The notes below the pieces were generated by a model. That model was not told the origin of the DNA. It worked only from the letters and a program-made list of their open reading frames with translations, and made no database searches. A DNA stretch of 64,000 nucleotides from Pseudescherichia sp031998825 (GTDB taxonomy: Bacteria; Pseudomonadota; Gammaproteobacteria; Enterobacterales; Enterobacteriaceae): assembly GCF_031998825.1 (NCBI RefSeq), contig NZ_DAMACX010000008.1:1-64000 (forward strand). Reading direction: 5' to 3'. Of this stretch, positions 33,367-42,972 are shown one piece after another. The position numbers and the translations under genes were made by a program. Within the stretch, counting starts at the first letter, position 1. Each line of letters starts with the position of its first letter.

Positions 33367-36300
33367 TTACTCAAACGGCGGTGGAGCAAGCACCTCACGG
33401 TTGCCGTTATGGCCCGCCTCGCTGACGATACCCTGGGCCTCCATCTGCTCGATGATACGCGCAGCGCGGTTGTAGCCAATGCGGAACTGACGCTGAACCC
33501 CGGAGATTGAGGCTTTACGCTTCTCGGTAACAAAGTTGACCGCCTGGTCGAACAGCGGATCCAGCTCTTCACCTGAATCCAGCCCGCCGCCACCGCCTTC
33601 GCTTTCGCTGTCGGAGGTAATGCCCTCGACATACTGAGGACGGCCACGCGCTTTCCAGTCCTGCACCACGGCATGAACCTCTTCGTCACGGACAAAGGCA
33701 CCATGCACGCGCACCGGAGCCGAGGAGGAGTTAGGCCCGGAGTAGAGCATATCCCCCATGCCCAACAGCGACTCGGCGCCGCCCTGGTCGAGAATGGTGC
33801 GGGAGTCGATTTTGCTCGATACGGTAAAGGCGATACGCGTCGGAATGTTGGCCTTGATAAGGCCGGTGATCACATCCACCGACGGACGCTGGGTAGCCAG
33901 CACCAGGTGGATACCGGCCGCACGCGCCTTCTGGGCCAGACGCGCGATCAGCTCTTCAACCTTCTTACCAACCGTCATCATCAGGTCGGCAAATTCGTCC
34001 ACCAGCACCACGATATACGGCAGCTTCTCCAGCACCGGATGGGTGGCGTCCATGCTGTCGCCCGGCTTCCAGTACGGATCGGGGATTGGACGGCCCATGC
34101 GTGCGGCTTCGGCAATCTTCTCGTTGTAGCCCGCAAGGTTACGCACGCCGAGCGCAGACATCAGCTTGTAGCGACGCTCCATCTCGTTGACGCTCCAGCG
34201 CAGGGCGTTGGCGGCGTCCTTCATGTCGGTAACCACTTCGGTCAACAGGTGTGGAATACCCTCATAGACTGACAGCTCCAGCATTTTCGGGTCGATCATG
34301 ATGAACTTCACGTCTTCCGGCGATGCTTTATAGAGCATGCTGAGGATCATGGCGTTGACCCCCACCGATTTACCCGAGCCGGTAGTACCCGCTACCAGCA
34401 GGTGCGGCATCTTAGCAAGGTCGGCAATAACCGGATCGCCCGAGATATCTTTCCCCAGCACCACGGTCAGCGGCGACGGGCTCTCGCGGAACTTGGCGCA
34501 GTCCAGCACCTCACGCAGGTAGACGGTCTGGCGTTTTTTATTCGGCAGCTCAAGGCCCACGTAAGGCTTGCCAGGGATCACTTCCACCACGCGAACGGCC
34601 ACCGTTGACAGAGAACGGGCCAGATCGCGTGAGAGGTTAGAGATACGCGCTGCCTTCACGCCCGGCGCAAGGTTAAGCTCGAAGCGGGTGATCACCGGAC
34701 CCGGCGAGTAGTTCACCACATCGGCTTTGATGCGGAAATCGTTCAGGCGAGCCTCAACCAGGCGCGCCATCTGCTCCAGGGCAAAGGTATCCACCGGCTC
34801 CACCTCTGACGGCGGCCGGGTCAGCAGATCCAGCGACGGCAGCGGCGTTGTCGGCCGCTGCGTTGGGCGGCTGTCACCGTTACGCATCAGCAGCGGATGG
34901 AGTAGGCTATCCTGTGCGGCTGGCGGCGGCGGCACGGCGGCGGGCTGATGCGCAGGCTGATAGTGCTGCTGCGGCTGTTGCTGTACCGCCGCAGGTGCGA
35001 CAGGCTGCTGATAGTGCTGCTGTGGCTGTACCGGCGCAGCAGGCTGCTGATAGTGCTGCTGTGGCTGCTGTACAGGAGCCGTTGGCTGGGCAGGCTCTTC
35101 CGGCGGCAGCGTAAAGAGTGGCTCGCTCGGGCCGTCGTCCACTAGCGTTTTCATTGGAGAAAATTCAAAGTCGGCCAGCGAGAACGGGTTTGCCGACGGC
35201 GGCTGCTCAGATGAATAGCGCTGCTGCTGCGAGGCAGCAAACTGGCGGGCCAGCTCCGCTTCGGCGGCATCGTCTTCATCATTCTGCCATTGCTCATCAT
35301 GCACCGTGTCGGCGTGCACCTCGTGCTGATACTCTTCGCCATAGCGCGACTGCTGGGAAGCAGCAAACTGGCGCGCCAGCTCGTCCTGATGCAGCGTATC
35401 GGCTTCATCATCGCCAAAGGACTCAGGCTGCTGACGCTCAGCTTCACGAGCGGCACGCTCTTCAGCGATACGCTGCGATGGGAGCTTAATACCATAGGAG
35501 GCCAGTTCACGGCGGGTCGGCACGCGTACCCGGTTAGGGCGCGGCAGCTGTGGACCAATACCCTCTTTGACCTGCGGACGCGGCGCACCGCCGTCGGCCA
35601 GGCCGAAGGCAGGTGCAGCAGCAGCGGCTGCGGCAACCGTCGTCACCGCTGCCGCAGCCTGTTTAACATCCGGTACGGCTGGGGCAAAGGTCGGCTCTGC
35701 TACCGGCGGCGTCATCGCAGGTGCGGCTGGTGCAGGGGCAAATGGCTCTGGCGCAGCGGGTTCGGGAACCGGCTGATACCAGGCAGCAAGCTGCTCGCGT
35801 TCGCGGGCGCGACGCTCCTCAACCTCTTCAAAATAGTAGAGTGGCGGACGGGTATGCTTAACCTCTTCCTCCGGCTCTGGCTCTGGCTCTGGCGTTGGCA
35901 TCACAGGCTCTGGCATAGACGCTGGTGCAGCGGCTACAGGTTCAGGTTCCTGCTGCCAGGCTGGTTCAGGTGACCAGGCTGGCTCCTGGGACCACACAGG
36001 CTCAGGCTGCGGCGCAACGTTGGCGACGTGCATCTCGGGTGGATTCTGCGCCTGCATCGGCGGAACATAGTGTTGCTGCGGCTCAGGAGCGGCAGGCTGC
36101 CACTGGGCTTCAGGGAGAGGTTCAGACAGCGTTGCTGCGGCCGGGATCGGGGCCGTCTGGGTCACCGGCGGCGTTGGCATAACCGGCTGCGACGGTGCAA
36201 CATATGCCTGGGCGTCAGCGGTCGCCAGCGCGGCGGCGGCAAGCGGTTCAGCCACGCTCGGGCCGCTCAGCAGCGGATCGTATTCGTCATACTGCTCCCC

Positions 36301-37203
36301 CTGAGTCGCGCGATGGCCAGAGAAGAGCACGTCGTTCGGATCGGCGGCTACGCCCCGAGCGCTGTACTGCACCTCTTCCTCATCGTCCATGCGACGGCCC
36401 GAGAAGAGCGCTTCATCGGTTTTACGGCCCAGCGGGTTGGCAAACTTCTCTGCCACGCGCTTACGGCGGGCCAGCACCCCACGCATGATGCGGGTACGGC
36501 GAGACTCGCGCCGCTGCGCAGCCGGTTCATCATCGTACTCCTCTTCGTCTTCGTACTCTTCCTCATCGACCCAGGTGTCATCACGGCGGGTACGGTTGCT
36601 GGCGAAGGTAAGAATGTTGAGCAGCACGCTACCAATTTTCTCGGCGATGCTGACCCAGGACCAGCCGGTGAACAGCGTCAGTCCGGCAGCCCAGACGCAG
36701 AGCAGCGCGATAGTGCCTCCGCTGCTGTGCAGCAGCGGCATCATGGTGGTACTGAGCAGGCTGCCGATCACGCCGCCGGAGGCAAAGTACCAGATATCGT
36801 CGGCGTTAATGGCCGCAAGACCGCAGGAGGTGAGGATCAGGGCCAGTACGCCAATCAGGCGCAGCGAGACGGCGAAGTAGTCGATATAGTCGTCATTGGT
36901 GCGGTGCCGCCAGGCAAACCAGCAGCCGCCGACGATCATCACCGGGATGGTATAGGCCATGACCCCAAAGATGAAAAATAGCGTATCGGCAAGCCATGCG
37001 CCCGGCGCGCCACCCAGATTATGGATAGGCTCATGCCATGCGGTTTGTGACCAGCTGGGATCGGAAGGGTTGAAGCTAAGCAGCGCGACCATCAGCCAGA
37101 CTGCAAAAAGGGCGACAAGTATCAGTAACGCCTCAAGGAGCCGGCGTCCGCTGCTTAACTTGGTTAGTGTGACTTCTTTGTCTTCAGTATATTCCTGGCT
37201 CAA
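33367..37203 (-). CDS. ftsK: DNA translocase FtsK
   Basis: 1278 residues; E. coli FtsK is 1329, the difference lying in the linker. The N-terminal ~200 residues hold four membrane helices that anchor FtsK at the septum. A long Pro/Gln/Ala-rich linker follows, with duplicated LARQFAASQQ blocks (near residues 608 and 651) and a QQHYQQP repeat region (near 708-751). The motor shows Walker A TTGSGKSVGVNAM near 940 and Walker B VVLVDEFADLM near 1070. The C-terminal winged-helix gamma domain (from about 1213) reads KOPS sites and activates XerCD at dif. Confidence 0.97.
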   Translation of the reverse strand: MSQEYTEDKEVTLTKLSSGRRLLEALLILVALFAVWLMVALLSFNPSDPSWSQTAWHEPIHNLGGAPGAWLADTLFFIFGVMAYTIPVMIVGGCWFAWRHRTNDDYIDYFAVSLRLIGVLALILTSCGLAAINADDIWYFASGGVIGSLLSTTMMPLLHSSGGTIALLCVWAAGLTLFTGWSWVSIAEKIGSVLLNILTFASNRTRRDDTWVDEEEYEDEEEYDDEPAAQRRESRRTRIMRGVLARRKRVAEKFANPLGRKTDEALFSGRRMDDEEEVQYSARGVAADPNDVLFSGHRATQGEQYDEYDPLLSGPSVAEPLAAAALATADAQAYVAPSQPVMPTPPVTQTAPIPAAATLSEPLPEAQWQPAAPEPQQHYVPPMQAQNPPEMHVANVAPQPEPVWSQEPAWSPEPAWQQEPEPVAAAPASMPEPVMPTPEPEPEPEEEVKHTRPPLYYFEEVEERRAREREQLAAWYQPVPEPAAPEPFAPAPAAPAMTPPVAEPTFAPAVPDVKQAAAAVTTVAAAAAAAPAFGLADGGAPRPQVKEGIGPQLPRPNRVRVPTRRELASYGIKLPSQRIAEERAAREAERQQPESFGDDEADTLHQDELARQFAASQQSRYGEEYQHEVHADTVHDEQWQNDEDDAAEAELARQFAASQQQRYSSEQPPSANPFSLADFEFSPMKTLVDDGPSEPLFTLPPEEPAQPTAPVQQPQQHYQQPAAPVQPQQHYQQPVAPAAVQQQPQQHYQPAHQPAAVPPPPAAQDSLLHPLLMRNGDSRPTQRPTTPLPSLDLLTRPPSEVEPVDTFALEQMARLVEARLNDFRIKADVVNYSPGPVITRFELNLAPGVKAARISNLSRDLARSLSTVAVRVVEVIPGKPYVGLELPNKKRQTVYLREVLDCAKFRESPSPLTVVLGKDISGDPVIADLAKMPHLLVAGTTGSGKSVGVNAMILSMLYKASPEDVKFIMIDPKMLELSVYEGIPHLLTEVVTDMKDAANALRWSVNEMERRYKLMSALGVRNLAGYNEKIAEAARMGRPIPDPYWKPGDSMDATHPVLEKLPYIVVLVDEFADLMMTVGKKVEELIARLAQKARAAGIHLVLATQRPSVDVITGLIKANIPTRIAFTVSSKIDSRTILDQGGAESLLGMGDMLYSGPNSSSAPVRVHGAFVRDEEVHAVVQDWKARGRPQYVEGITSDSESEGGGGGLDSGEELDPLFDQAVNFVTEKRKASISGVQRQFRIGYNRAARIIEQMEAQGIVSEAGHNGNREVLAPPPFE

Positions 37204-37323
37204 GAAAGGCTCTCCAGGTCCTTGTTGCTAAAACGGAGAACAGTGTCAGGTTGCCCCGACACTGCTGCTGTATGGATTACCAGGAGTGTAATCAAACTGC
37301 GTCGATTTTGCACCTGTTCCGTG

Positions 37324-37818
37324 TTAGCGGGTTTTAATAACCAGACGATTGCTCTGTTTGACCTCTTCCATCACCACATAGGTACGCGTGTCGTTGACGC
37401 CCGGCAGACGCAGCAGGGTTTCACCCAGCAGTTTGCGGTAGGCCGACATATCCGGCACGCGGGTTTTCAACAGGTAGTCGAAATCACCGGAGACCAGATG
37501 ACACTCTTGAATCTCTTCAAGTTTTTGTACTGCGGCGTTAAATTGCTCAAACACATCCGGCGCGCCGCGATTCAGAGTAATCTCAACAAATACCAGAAGT
37601 GATGCATCCAGATAATGCGGGTTCAGCAGCGCTGTATAGCCCTGGATGAAACCCTGTCTTTCCAGCCGGCGCACACGCTCAAGGCACGGCGTCGGAGAAA
37701 GTCCCACTCGCTTTGAAAGCTCGACGTTAGAGATGCGCCCATCCTTCTGCAGCTCATTCAGAATGTTACGATCGATGCGGTCGAGATCTTTGCCAGGGCG
37801 CTTTTTGCTATCTACCAT
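37324..37818 (-). CDS. lrp: Leucine-responsive regulatory protein Lrp
   Basis: 164 residues, practically the E. coli protein, from the ATG at 37816-37818. An AsnC-type helix-turn-helix (NILNELQKDGRISNVELSKR and LSPTPCLERVRRLE, about residues 19-61) precedes a RAM domain that binds leucine and forms octamers. Lrp globally regulates amino-acid metabolism and fimbriae. It is divergent from trxB across a 514-base gap, probably with a long leader as in E. coli, and ftsK lies 120 bases downstream. Confidence 0.98.
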   Translation of the reverse strand: MVDSKKRPGKDLDRIDRNILNELQKDGRISNVELSKRVGLSPTPCLERVRRLERQGFIQGYTALLNPHYLDASLLVFVEITLNRGAPDVFEQFNAAVQKLEEIQECHLVSGDFDYLLKTRVPDMSAYRKLLGETLLRLPGVNDTRTYVVMEEVKQSNRLVIKTR

Positions 37819-38332
37819 TATTATTGTCTCTCTGTATTCCTTCCCTACTCCTGTCTTGACCCTGTGCACTTCACTGTTCAGAGTCTTTGCCCGTCACCAT
37901 ACGCTCCGCATTATCATTATTTGCGCGGAGCATAATGGGGGCCTGCATTAAGAAGACGGTTGCCAGGCGCAGCCGGTAAGATTGCAAAGGGTATCTGTCC
38001 ACGCCCTTTTACATAATTTTGTCCCACGCGCGAAGCGCTGCTCTTGTCTTCTTCGAATGTTTTCGCAAATGCGCAGCGGATTGTCAAAGTAAAACATCTT
38101 TTTTTAGTACAACATGCCAGATATTCATCATCGACCCTGCCTAAAACTCATGTAATCCTCTTATAAAACTACCAATTTCAGTAGAATTAGTTATGGTCGC
38201 AATAAATGAAAGGTTGTAGATTATTGGCCCCGCCTATTGCACATATCGTTAACAAAACTGCCATGCCCTTTTTTTACCGTCGTAAATTCCCTACAATCCA
38301 GCCCATTGTCTGCCACCAACTATGGGGATCTC
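37819..38332. promoter_or_regulatory. Divergent lrp-trxB intergenic region
   Basis: 514 bases without a coding sequence I can support. E. coli has a gap of similar size here, containing the long untranslated lrp leader and Lrp autoregulatory sites. The part near trxB (38100-38240) is AT-rich. I see no tRNA, insertion sequence or strong terminator in it, and I could not place a promoter with confidence. Confidence 0.5.
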
Positions 38333-39301
38333 ATGGGCACAGCTAAACATACTAAGCTGCTTATTCTTGGTTCTGGACCTGCCGGCTACACTGCCGCGGT
38401 CTATGCCGCACGCGCTAACCTCCAGCCGGTACTGGTGACCGGTATGGAAAAAGGCGGTCAGCTTACTACCACCACTGAAGTGGAAAACTGGCCGGGCGAT
38501 CCGCACGATCTGACAGGTCCGCTGCTGATGGAGCGTATGCACGAGCACGCAGCGAAGTTTGAGACTGAAATCCTGTTTGACCATATCAACAAGGTCGATC
38601 TGCAGAACCGTCCGTTCCGCCTGACCGGCGACAGCGGTGAGTACACCTGTGATGCGCTGATTGTGGCAACCGGCGCGTCCGCCCGTTACCTCGGCCTGCC
38701 GTCAGAAGAGGCATTTAAAGGCCGCGGCGTCTCCGCCTGCGCAACCTGCGACGGTTTCTTCTACCGTAACCAGAAAGTTGCGGTCATCGGCGGCGGCAAC
38801 ACCGCAGTTGAGGAAGCGCTCTACCTGGCGAACATCGCCTCTGAGGTGCATCTGATCCACCGTCGCGATACCTTCCGCGCGGAGAAGATCCTCATCAAAC
38901 GCCTGATGGACAAAGTCGCCAGCGGCAACATCGTGCTGCACACCCACCGTACTCTGGAAGAGGTGACCGGCGATCAGATGGGCGTCAGCGGCCTGCGCCT
39001 GCGTGATACGCAGAACGCCGACAACGTTGAGTCGTTAGAGGTTGCTGGGCTGTTCGTAGCCATCGGCCATAGCCCGAACACGGCGATTTTTGACGGTCAG
39101 CTGGAGCTGGAAAACGGCTACATCAAAGTGCAGTCCGGTATCCACGGCAATGCTACCCAGACCAGCATCCCGGGCGTCTTTGCCGCCGGGGACGTCATGG
39201 ACCACATCTACCGTCAGGCGATCACCTCTGCGGGCACCGGCTGCATGGCCGCGCTGGATGCAGAGCGCTATCTCGACGGACTGGCTGAACTTTCTAAATA
39301 A
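38333..39301 (+). CDS. trxB: Thioredoxin reductase
   Basis: 322 residues from the ATG giving MGTAKHTKLL. TrxB is an FAD enzyme that uses NADPH to reduce thioredoxin. FAD-binding GSGPAG is at 13-18, the redox pair Cys136-Cys139 is in SACATCDG, NADPH-binding GGGNTA is at 153-158, and the C-terminal FAD segment is GVFAAGDVMD. It has its own terminator and is followed by cydDC, the same order as in E. coli. Confidence 0.98.
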   Translation: MGTAKHTKLLILGSGPAGYTAAVYAARANLQPVLVTGMEKGGQLTTTTEVENWPGDPHDLTGPLLMERMHEHAAKFETEILFDHINKVDLQNRPFRLTGDSGEYTCDALIVATGASARYLGLPSEEAFKGRGVSACATCDGFFYRNQKVAVIGGGNTAVEEALYLANIASEVHLIHRRDTFRAEKILIKRLMDKVASGNIVLHTHRTLEEVTGDQMGVSGLRLRDTQNADNVESLEVAGLFVAIGHSPNTAIFDGQLELENGYIKVQSGIHGNATQTSIPGVFAAGDVMDHIYRQAITSAGTGCMAALDAERYLDGLAELSK

Positions 39302-39328
39302 TCTTTACAAGTCAGTAACAAAGGTAAA

Positions 39329-39357
39329 AAAGGCGACTATAAGTCGCCTTTATTTTT
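39329..39357 (+). terminator. Rho-independent terminator of trxB
   Basis: AGGCGACT (39331-39338), loop ATA and AGTCGCCT (39342-39349) make a perfect 8-bp stem followed by TTATTTTT. It lies 30 bases past the trxB stop. Confidence 0.9.
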
Positions 39358-39414
39358 GTCCCGTTGTAACATTGCGCAGCTCAAAAATCTGACAGGCCAC
39401 CTGCTAAGCGTGCA

Positions 39415-41181
39415 ATGAATAAAACCCGTCAACAAGAATTAACCCGCTGGTTAAAACAGCAAAGTATTTTCTCCCGCCGTTGGCTGCTGGTGTCACGCCT
39501 GCTCGGCCTGGCGAGCGGTCTGCTGATTGTCGCCCAGGCCTGGCTGCTGGCGCGCATACTCAACCACCTGATCATCGAAAATATTCCGCGCGAAGCGCTG
39601 CTGATGCCGTTTATCCAGCTGGTGCTGGTGTTTGTGCTGCGCGCCTGGGTGGTCTGGCTGCGCGAGCGGGTTGGCTTTCATGCAGGCCTGCACATCCGGT
39701 ATGAGATTCGCCGCCAGGTACTCGACCGCCTGCAGCAGGCTGGGCCGGCATGGATCCAGGGGCGTCCGGCGGGCAGCTGGGCGACGCTGATCCTGGAGCA
39801 GATTGACAATATGCATGACTACTATGCCCGTTATCTGCCACAGATGGCGTTGGCGGTGAGCGTGCCGCTGCTGATCGTGATTGTTATCTTCCCTTTTAAC
39901 TGGGTTGCGGCGCTGATCCTGCTGGCGACGGCCCCGCTGATCCCGACCTTTATGGCGATGGTCGGCATGGGCGCTGCCGATGCAAACCGCCGCAACTTTA
40001 AGGCACTGGCCCGCCTGAGCGGCCACTTTCTCGATCGCCTGCGCGGAATGGAGACGCTGCGTATTTTTGGCCGCGGTGCGGCAGAGACGGACAATATCCG
40101 TAAAGCGTCGGAAGATTTTCGCAGCCGCACCATGGAGGTGCTGCGCCTCGCTTTCCTCTCCTCCGGCGTGCTGGAGTTCTTCACCTCGCTCTCCATTGCG
40201 CTGGTGGCGGTCTACTTTGGCTTCTCCTATCTGGGCGAACTGAACTTCGGCCACTATGGCACCGGCGTAACGCTCTTCTCCGGTTTCCTGGCGCTGATCC
40301 TGGCCCCGGAGTTTTTCCAGCCGCTGCGTGATTTAGGTACTTTTTATCATGCAAAAGCGCAGGCGGTCGGCGCGGCGGATAGCCTGAAGACCTTTCTTGA
40401 GACGCCGCTGGCCCATCCTGAGGGTGGCGAAGCGCTGCCTGACGACAGCGACGGCATCGGCATCAGCGCACGCGATCTGTGGATCACCTCTCCGGAAGGT
40501 GCGGTGCTGGCCGGTCCGCTCAACTTTACCCTTGCCGCCGGTCAGCGCGTGGTGCTGGTGGGTCAGAGCGGGTCGGGTAAAAGCTCGCTGATCAATACCC
40601 TCTCCGGATTTCTCTTCTACCGGGGTTCGTTGCAGGTTAACGGTACCGAGCTACGCGATCTCAACCCGGAGGCCTGGCGGCAGCGCCTGAGCTGGGTGGG
40701 GCAAAACCCGCAGCTTCCGGCGGCCACGCTGCGTGAAAACGTGCTGCTGGCGCGGCCTGACGCCAGCGAAGCGGAGCTGAACGCCGCGCTGGACAGCGCC
40801 TGGGTGAGTGAATTCCTGCCGCTGCTGCCGCAGGGAATCGACACGCCGGTTGGCGACCAGGCGGCACGGCTTTCAGTAGGTCAGGCCCAGCGGGTGGCGG
40901 TGGCGCGCGCCCTGCTCAACCCATGCCAGCTGCTGCTGCTGGATGAGCCCGCCGCCAGCCTTGACGCCCATAGCGAACAGCGCGTGATGCAGGCGTTAAA
41001 CGCCGCCTCCCTGCGCCAGACCACGCTGATGGTCACCCACCAGCTGGAGGGGCTTGCCGACTGGGATGCCGTCTGGGTGATGCAGAATGGGTCGATTGTC
41101 GAACAGGGCACCTTTGCCGAGCTTTCCGCCGCCAACGGCGCTTTTGCCGCCCTGCTCGCCCACCGTCAGGAGGAGATTTAA
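39415..41181 (+). CDS. cydD: Glutathione/cysteine exporter ABC subunit CydD
   Basis: 588 residues, the E. coli length. CydD pairs with CydC to export glutathione and cysteine to the periplasm, which is needed for cytochrome bd and c assembly. Six membrane helices fill about residues 20-310. The ATPase part has Walker A GQSGSGKSS near 383-391, the variant signature LSVGQ (486-490) and Walker B LLLLDEP near 505. The TAA stop is followed immediately by the cydC ATG. Confidence 0.97.
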   Translation: MNKTRQQELTRWLKQQSIFSRRWLLVSRLLGLASGLLIVAQAWLLARILNHLIIENIPREALLMPFIQLVLVFVLRAWVVWLRERVGFHAGLHIRYEIRRQVLDRLQQAGPAWIQGRPAGSWATLILEQIDNMHDYYARYLPQMALAVSVPLLIVIVIFPFNWVAALILLATAPLIPTFMAMVGMGAADANRRNFKALARLSGHFLDRLRGMETLRIFGRGAAETDNIRKASEDFRSRTMEVLRLAFLSSGVLEFFTSLSIALVAVYFGFSYLGELNFGHYGTGVTLFSGFLALILAPEFFQPLRDLGTFYHAKAQAVGAADSLKTFLETPLAHPEGGEALPDDSDGIGISARDLWITSPEGAVLAGPLNFTLAAGQRVVLVGQSGSGKSSLINTLSGFLFYRGSLQVNGTELRDLNPEAWRQRLSWVGQNPQLPAATLRENVLLARPDASEAELNAALDSAWVSEFLPLLPQGIDTPVGDQAARLSVGQAQRVAVARALLNPCQLLLLDEPAASLDAHSEQRVMQALNAASLRQTTLMVTHQLEGLADWDAVWVMQNGSIVEQGTFAELSAANGAFAALLAHRQEEI

Positions 41182-42903
41182 ATGCGCGCGCTTATCCCTT
41201 TTCTCGCGCTCTATAAGCGCCATTTCTGGCTGCTGACGCTCGGCGTCGTGCTGGCCATCGTTACTCTGCTGGCGAGCATCGGCCTGATCACGCTCTCGGG
41301 CTGGTTCCTCTCCGCCTCGGCGGTGGTGGGCGTGAGCGGGCTCTACAGCTTTAACTACATGCTGCCCGCCGCCGGGGTGCGCGGGGCGGCGATTACCCGC
41401 ACCGCGGGGCGCTACTTTGAGCGGCTGGTGAGCCACGACGCCACCTTCCGGGTGCTTCAGCACCTGCGCGTCTCGACCTTCAGCAAGCTGCTGCCCCTCT
41501 CTCCTGCCGGACTGGCACGCTTTCGCCAGGGCGAGCTGCTCAACCGCATTGTAGCGGACGTTGATACCCTCGATCATCTCTACCTGCGGGTGATCTCCCC
41601 GCTGGTGGGGGCGCTGATTACTATCGTAGTGGTGACCATCGGCCTGAGCATTCTCGATGCCACCCTGGCATTGACGCTCGGCGGCATTATGCTGCTGACG
41701 CTGCTGCTGCTCCCTCCCCTGTTCTATCGCGCCGGTAAGCCTACGGGCGAGAAGCTGACCACCCTGCGCGGCGAGTACCGCCAGCAGGTCACCAGCTGGC
41801 TTCAGGGCCAGGCGGAGCTGACAATTTTCGGCGCAAGCGAGCGCTATCGTGCGCAGATGGAGAACACCGAGCTAAGCTGGCACGATGCCCAGCGTCGTCA
41901 GTCAGAGCTTACCGCGCTGTCGCAGGCGGTGATGCTGCTGATCAACGCGGTTGCCGTGCTCGCCATGCTGTGGCTGGCGGCGGGCGGTGTCGGGGGCGAT
42001 ACCCAGCCGGGCGCGCTGATCGCTCTGTTTGTCTTCTGTGCGCTGGCCGCCTTTGAGGCACTGGCGCCGGTAACAGGGGCCTTCCAGCATCTGGGCCAGG
42101 TCATCGCCTCGGCGGTGCGGATTACGCAGATTACCCAGTACCCGCCCGAGGTGCGCTTCAGCGATAACCAGACGCCAACCCCTGCGCAGGTGGCGCTGAC
42201 CCTCGACAACGTCAGCTTTAGCTATCCCCAGCAGCCGCAAAAGGCGCTGGACGACCTATCGTTACAGATTAATGCGGGGGAGCACGTTGCTATTCTGGGC
42301 CGCACCGGCTGCGGTAAATCCACGCTTCTGCAGCTGCTGACCCGGGCATGGGATCCTGCTGCGGGCGAGATCGCCATTAACGACCAGCCGCTCGCCTCCC
42401 TGAGCGAAGCGACCCTGCGTGCGTCCATCAGCGTCGTGCCCCAGCGGGTGCATCTGTTTAGCGCCACCCTACGCGACAATCTGCGGCTGGCCTCGCCGAC
42501 GGCGACGGATGAAACCCTGGCGGCAGTGCTCACTCAGGTAGGCCTGGAGAAGCTGCTGGAAGAGAGCGGCCTGAATAGCTGGCTTGGCGAAGGTGGCCGT
42601 CAGCTCTCCGGCGGCGAGCTGCGACGGCTGGCGGTGGCGCGGGCGCTGCTGCATGATGCCCCGCTGCTGCTGCTTGATGAGCCTACCGAAGGGCTTGATG
42701 CAACCACCGAGAGCCAAATTCTTGATTTACTTGAACGTGTTACCGTGGGCAAAACCGTGCTGATGGTCACCCACCGCCTGCGTGGATTATCACGCTTCGA
42801 TCGCATTATTGTGATGGACAATGGTCAAATAATTGAGCAAGGTAATCACACAGCGTTACTGGCCAAACAGGGGCGTTATTACCAGTTTAAGCAACGGCTG
42901 TAG
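41182..42903 (+). CDS. cydC: Glutathione/cysteine exporter ABC subunit CydC
   Basis: 573 residues, partner half-transporter of CydD. The membrane domain covers about residues 15-310. Walker A GRTGCGKST is near 374-382, the signature LSGGE near 475 and Walker B LLLLDEPTEG near 494, with the switch His in VTHRL. The ATG starts on the base after the cydD stop, so the two subunits are made in equal ratio. A palindrome at 42911-42931 follows and then aat. Confidence 0.97.
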   Translation: MRALIPFLALYKRHFWLLTLGVVLAIVTLLASIGLITLSGWFLSASAVVGVSGLYSFNYMLPAAGVRGAAITRTAGRYFERLVSHDATFRVLQHLRVSTFSKLLPLSPAGLARFRQGELLNRIVADVDTLDHLYLRVISPLVGALITIVVVTIGLSILDATLALTLGGIMLLTLLLLPPLFYRAGKPTGEKLTTLRGEYRQQVTSWLQGQAELTIFGASERYRAQMENTELSWHDAQRRQSELTALSQAVMLLINAVAVLAMLWLAAGGVGGDTQPGALIALFVFCALAAFEALAPVTGAFQHLGQVIASAVRITQITQYPPEVRFSDNQTPTPAQVALTLDNVSFSYPQQPQKALDDLSLQINAGEHVAILGRTGCGKSTLLQLLTRAWDPAAGEIAINDQPLASLSEATLRASISVVPQRVHLFSATLRDNLRLASPTATDETLAAVLTQVGLEKLLEESGLNSWLGEGGRQLSGGELRRLAVARALLHDAPLLLLDEPTEGLDATTESQILDLLERVTVGKTVLMVTHRLRGLSRFDRIIVMDNGQIIEQGNHTALLAKQGRYYQFKQRL

Positions 42904-42910
42904 ACGACTG

Positions 42911-42931
42911 ACCAGGCACCGGGTGCCTGGT
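42911..42931 (+). repeat. Palindromic hairpin between cydC and aat
   Basis: ACCAGGCACC and GGTGCCTGGT form an almost perfect palindrome 7 bases beyond the cydC stop. No T-run follows (TCTATGG), so it may be an mRNA-stabilising or partial-termination structure rather than a full terminator. Confidence 0.5.
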
Positions 42932-42972
42932 TCTATGGATCAATTATTGTTGCGTTGCGGAGCGTTGTCGCC

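Noticed and set aside
34951..35110. Tandem repeat in ftsK considered as a CRISPR-like array
   Set aside because: The repeats are in frame inside the FtsK linker, have no unique spacers and encode a QQHY peptide repeat.
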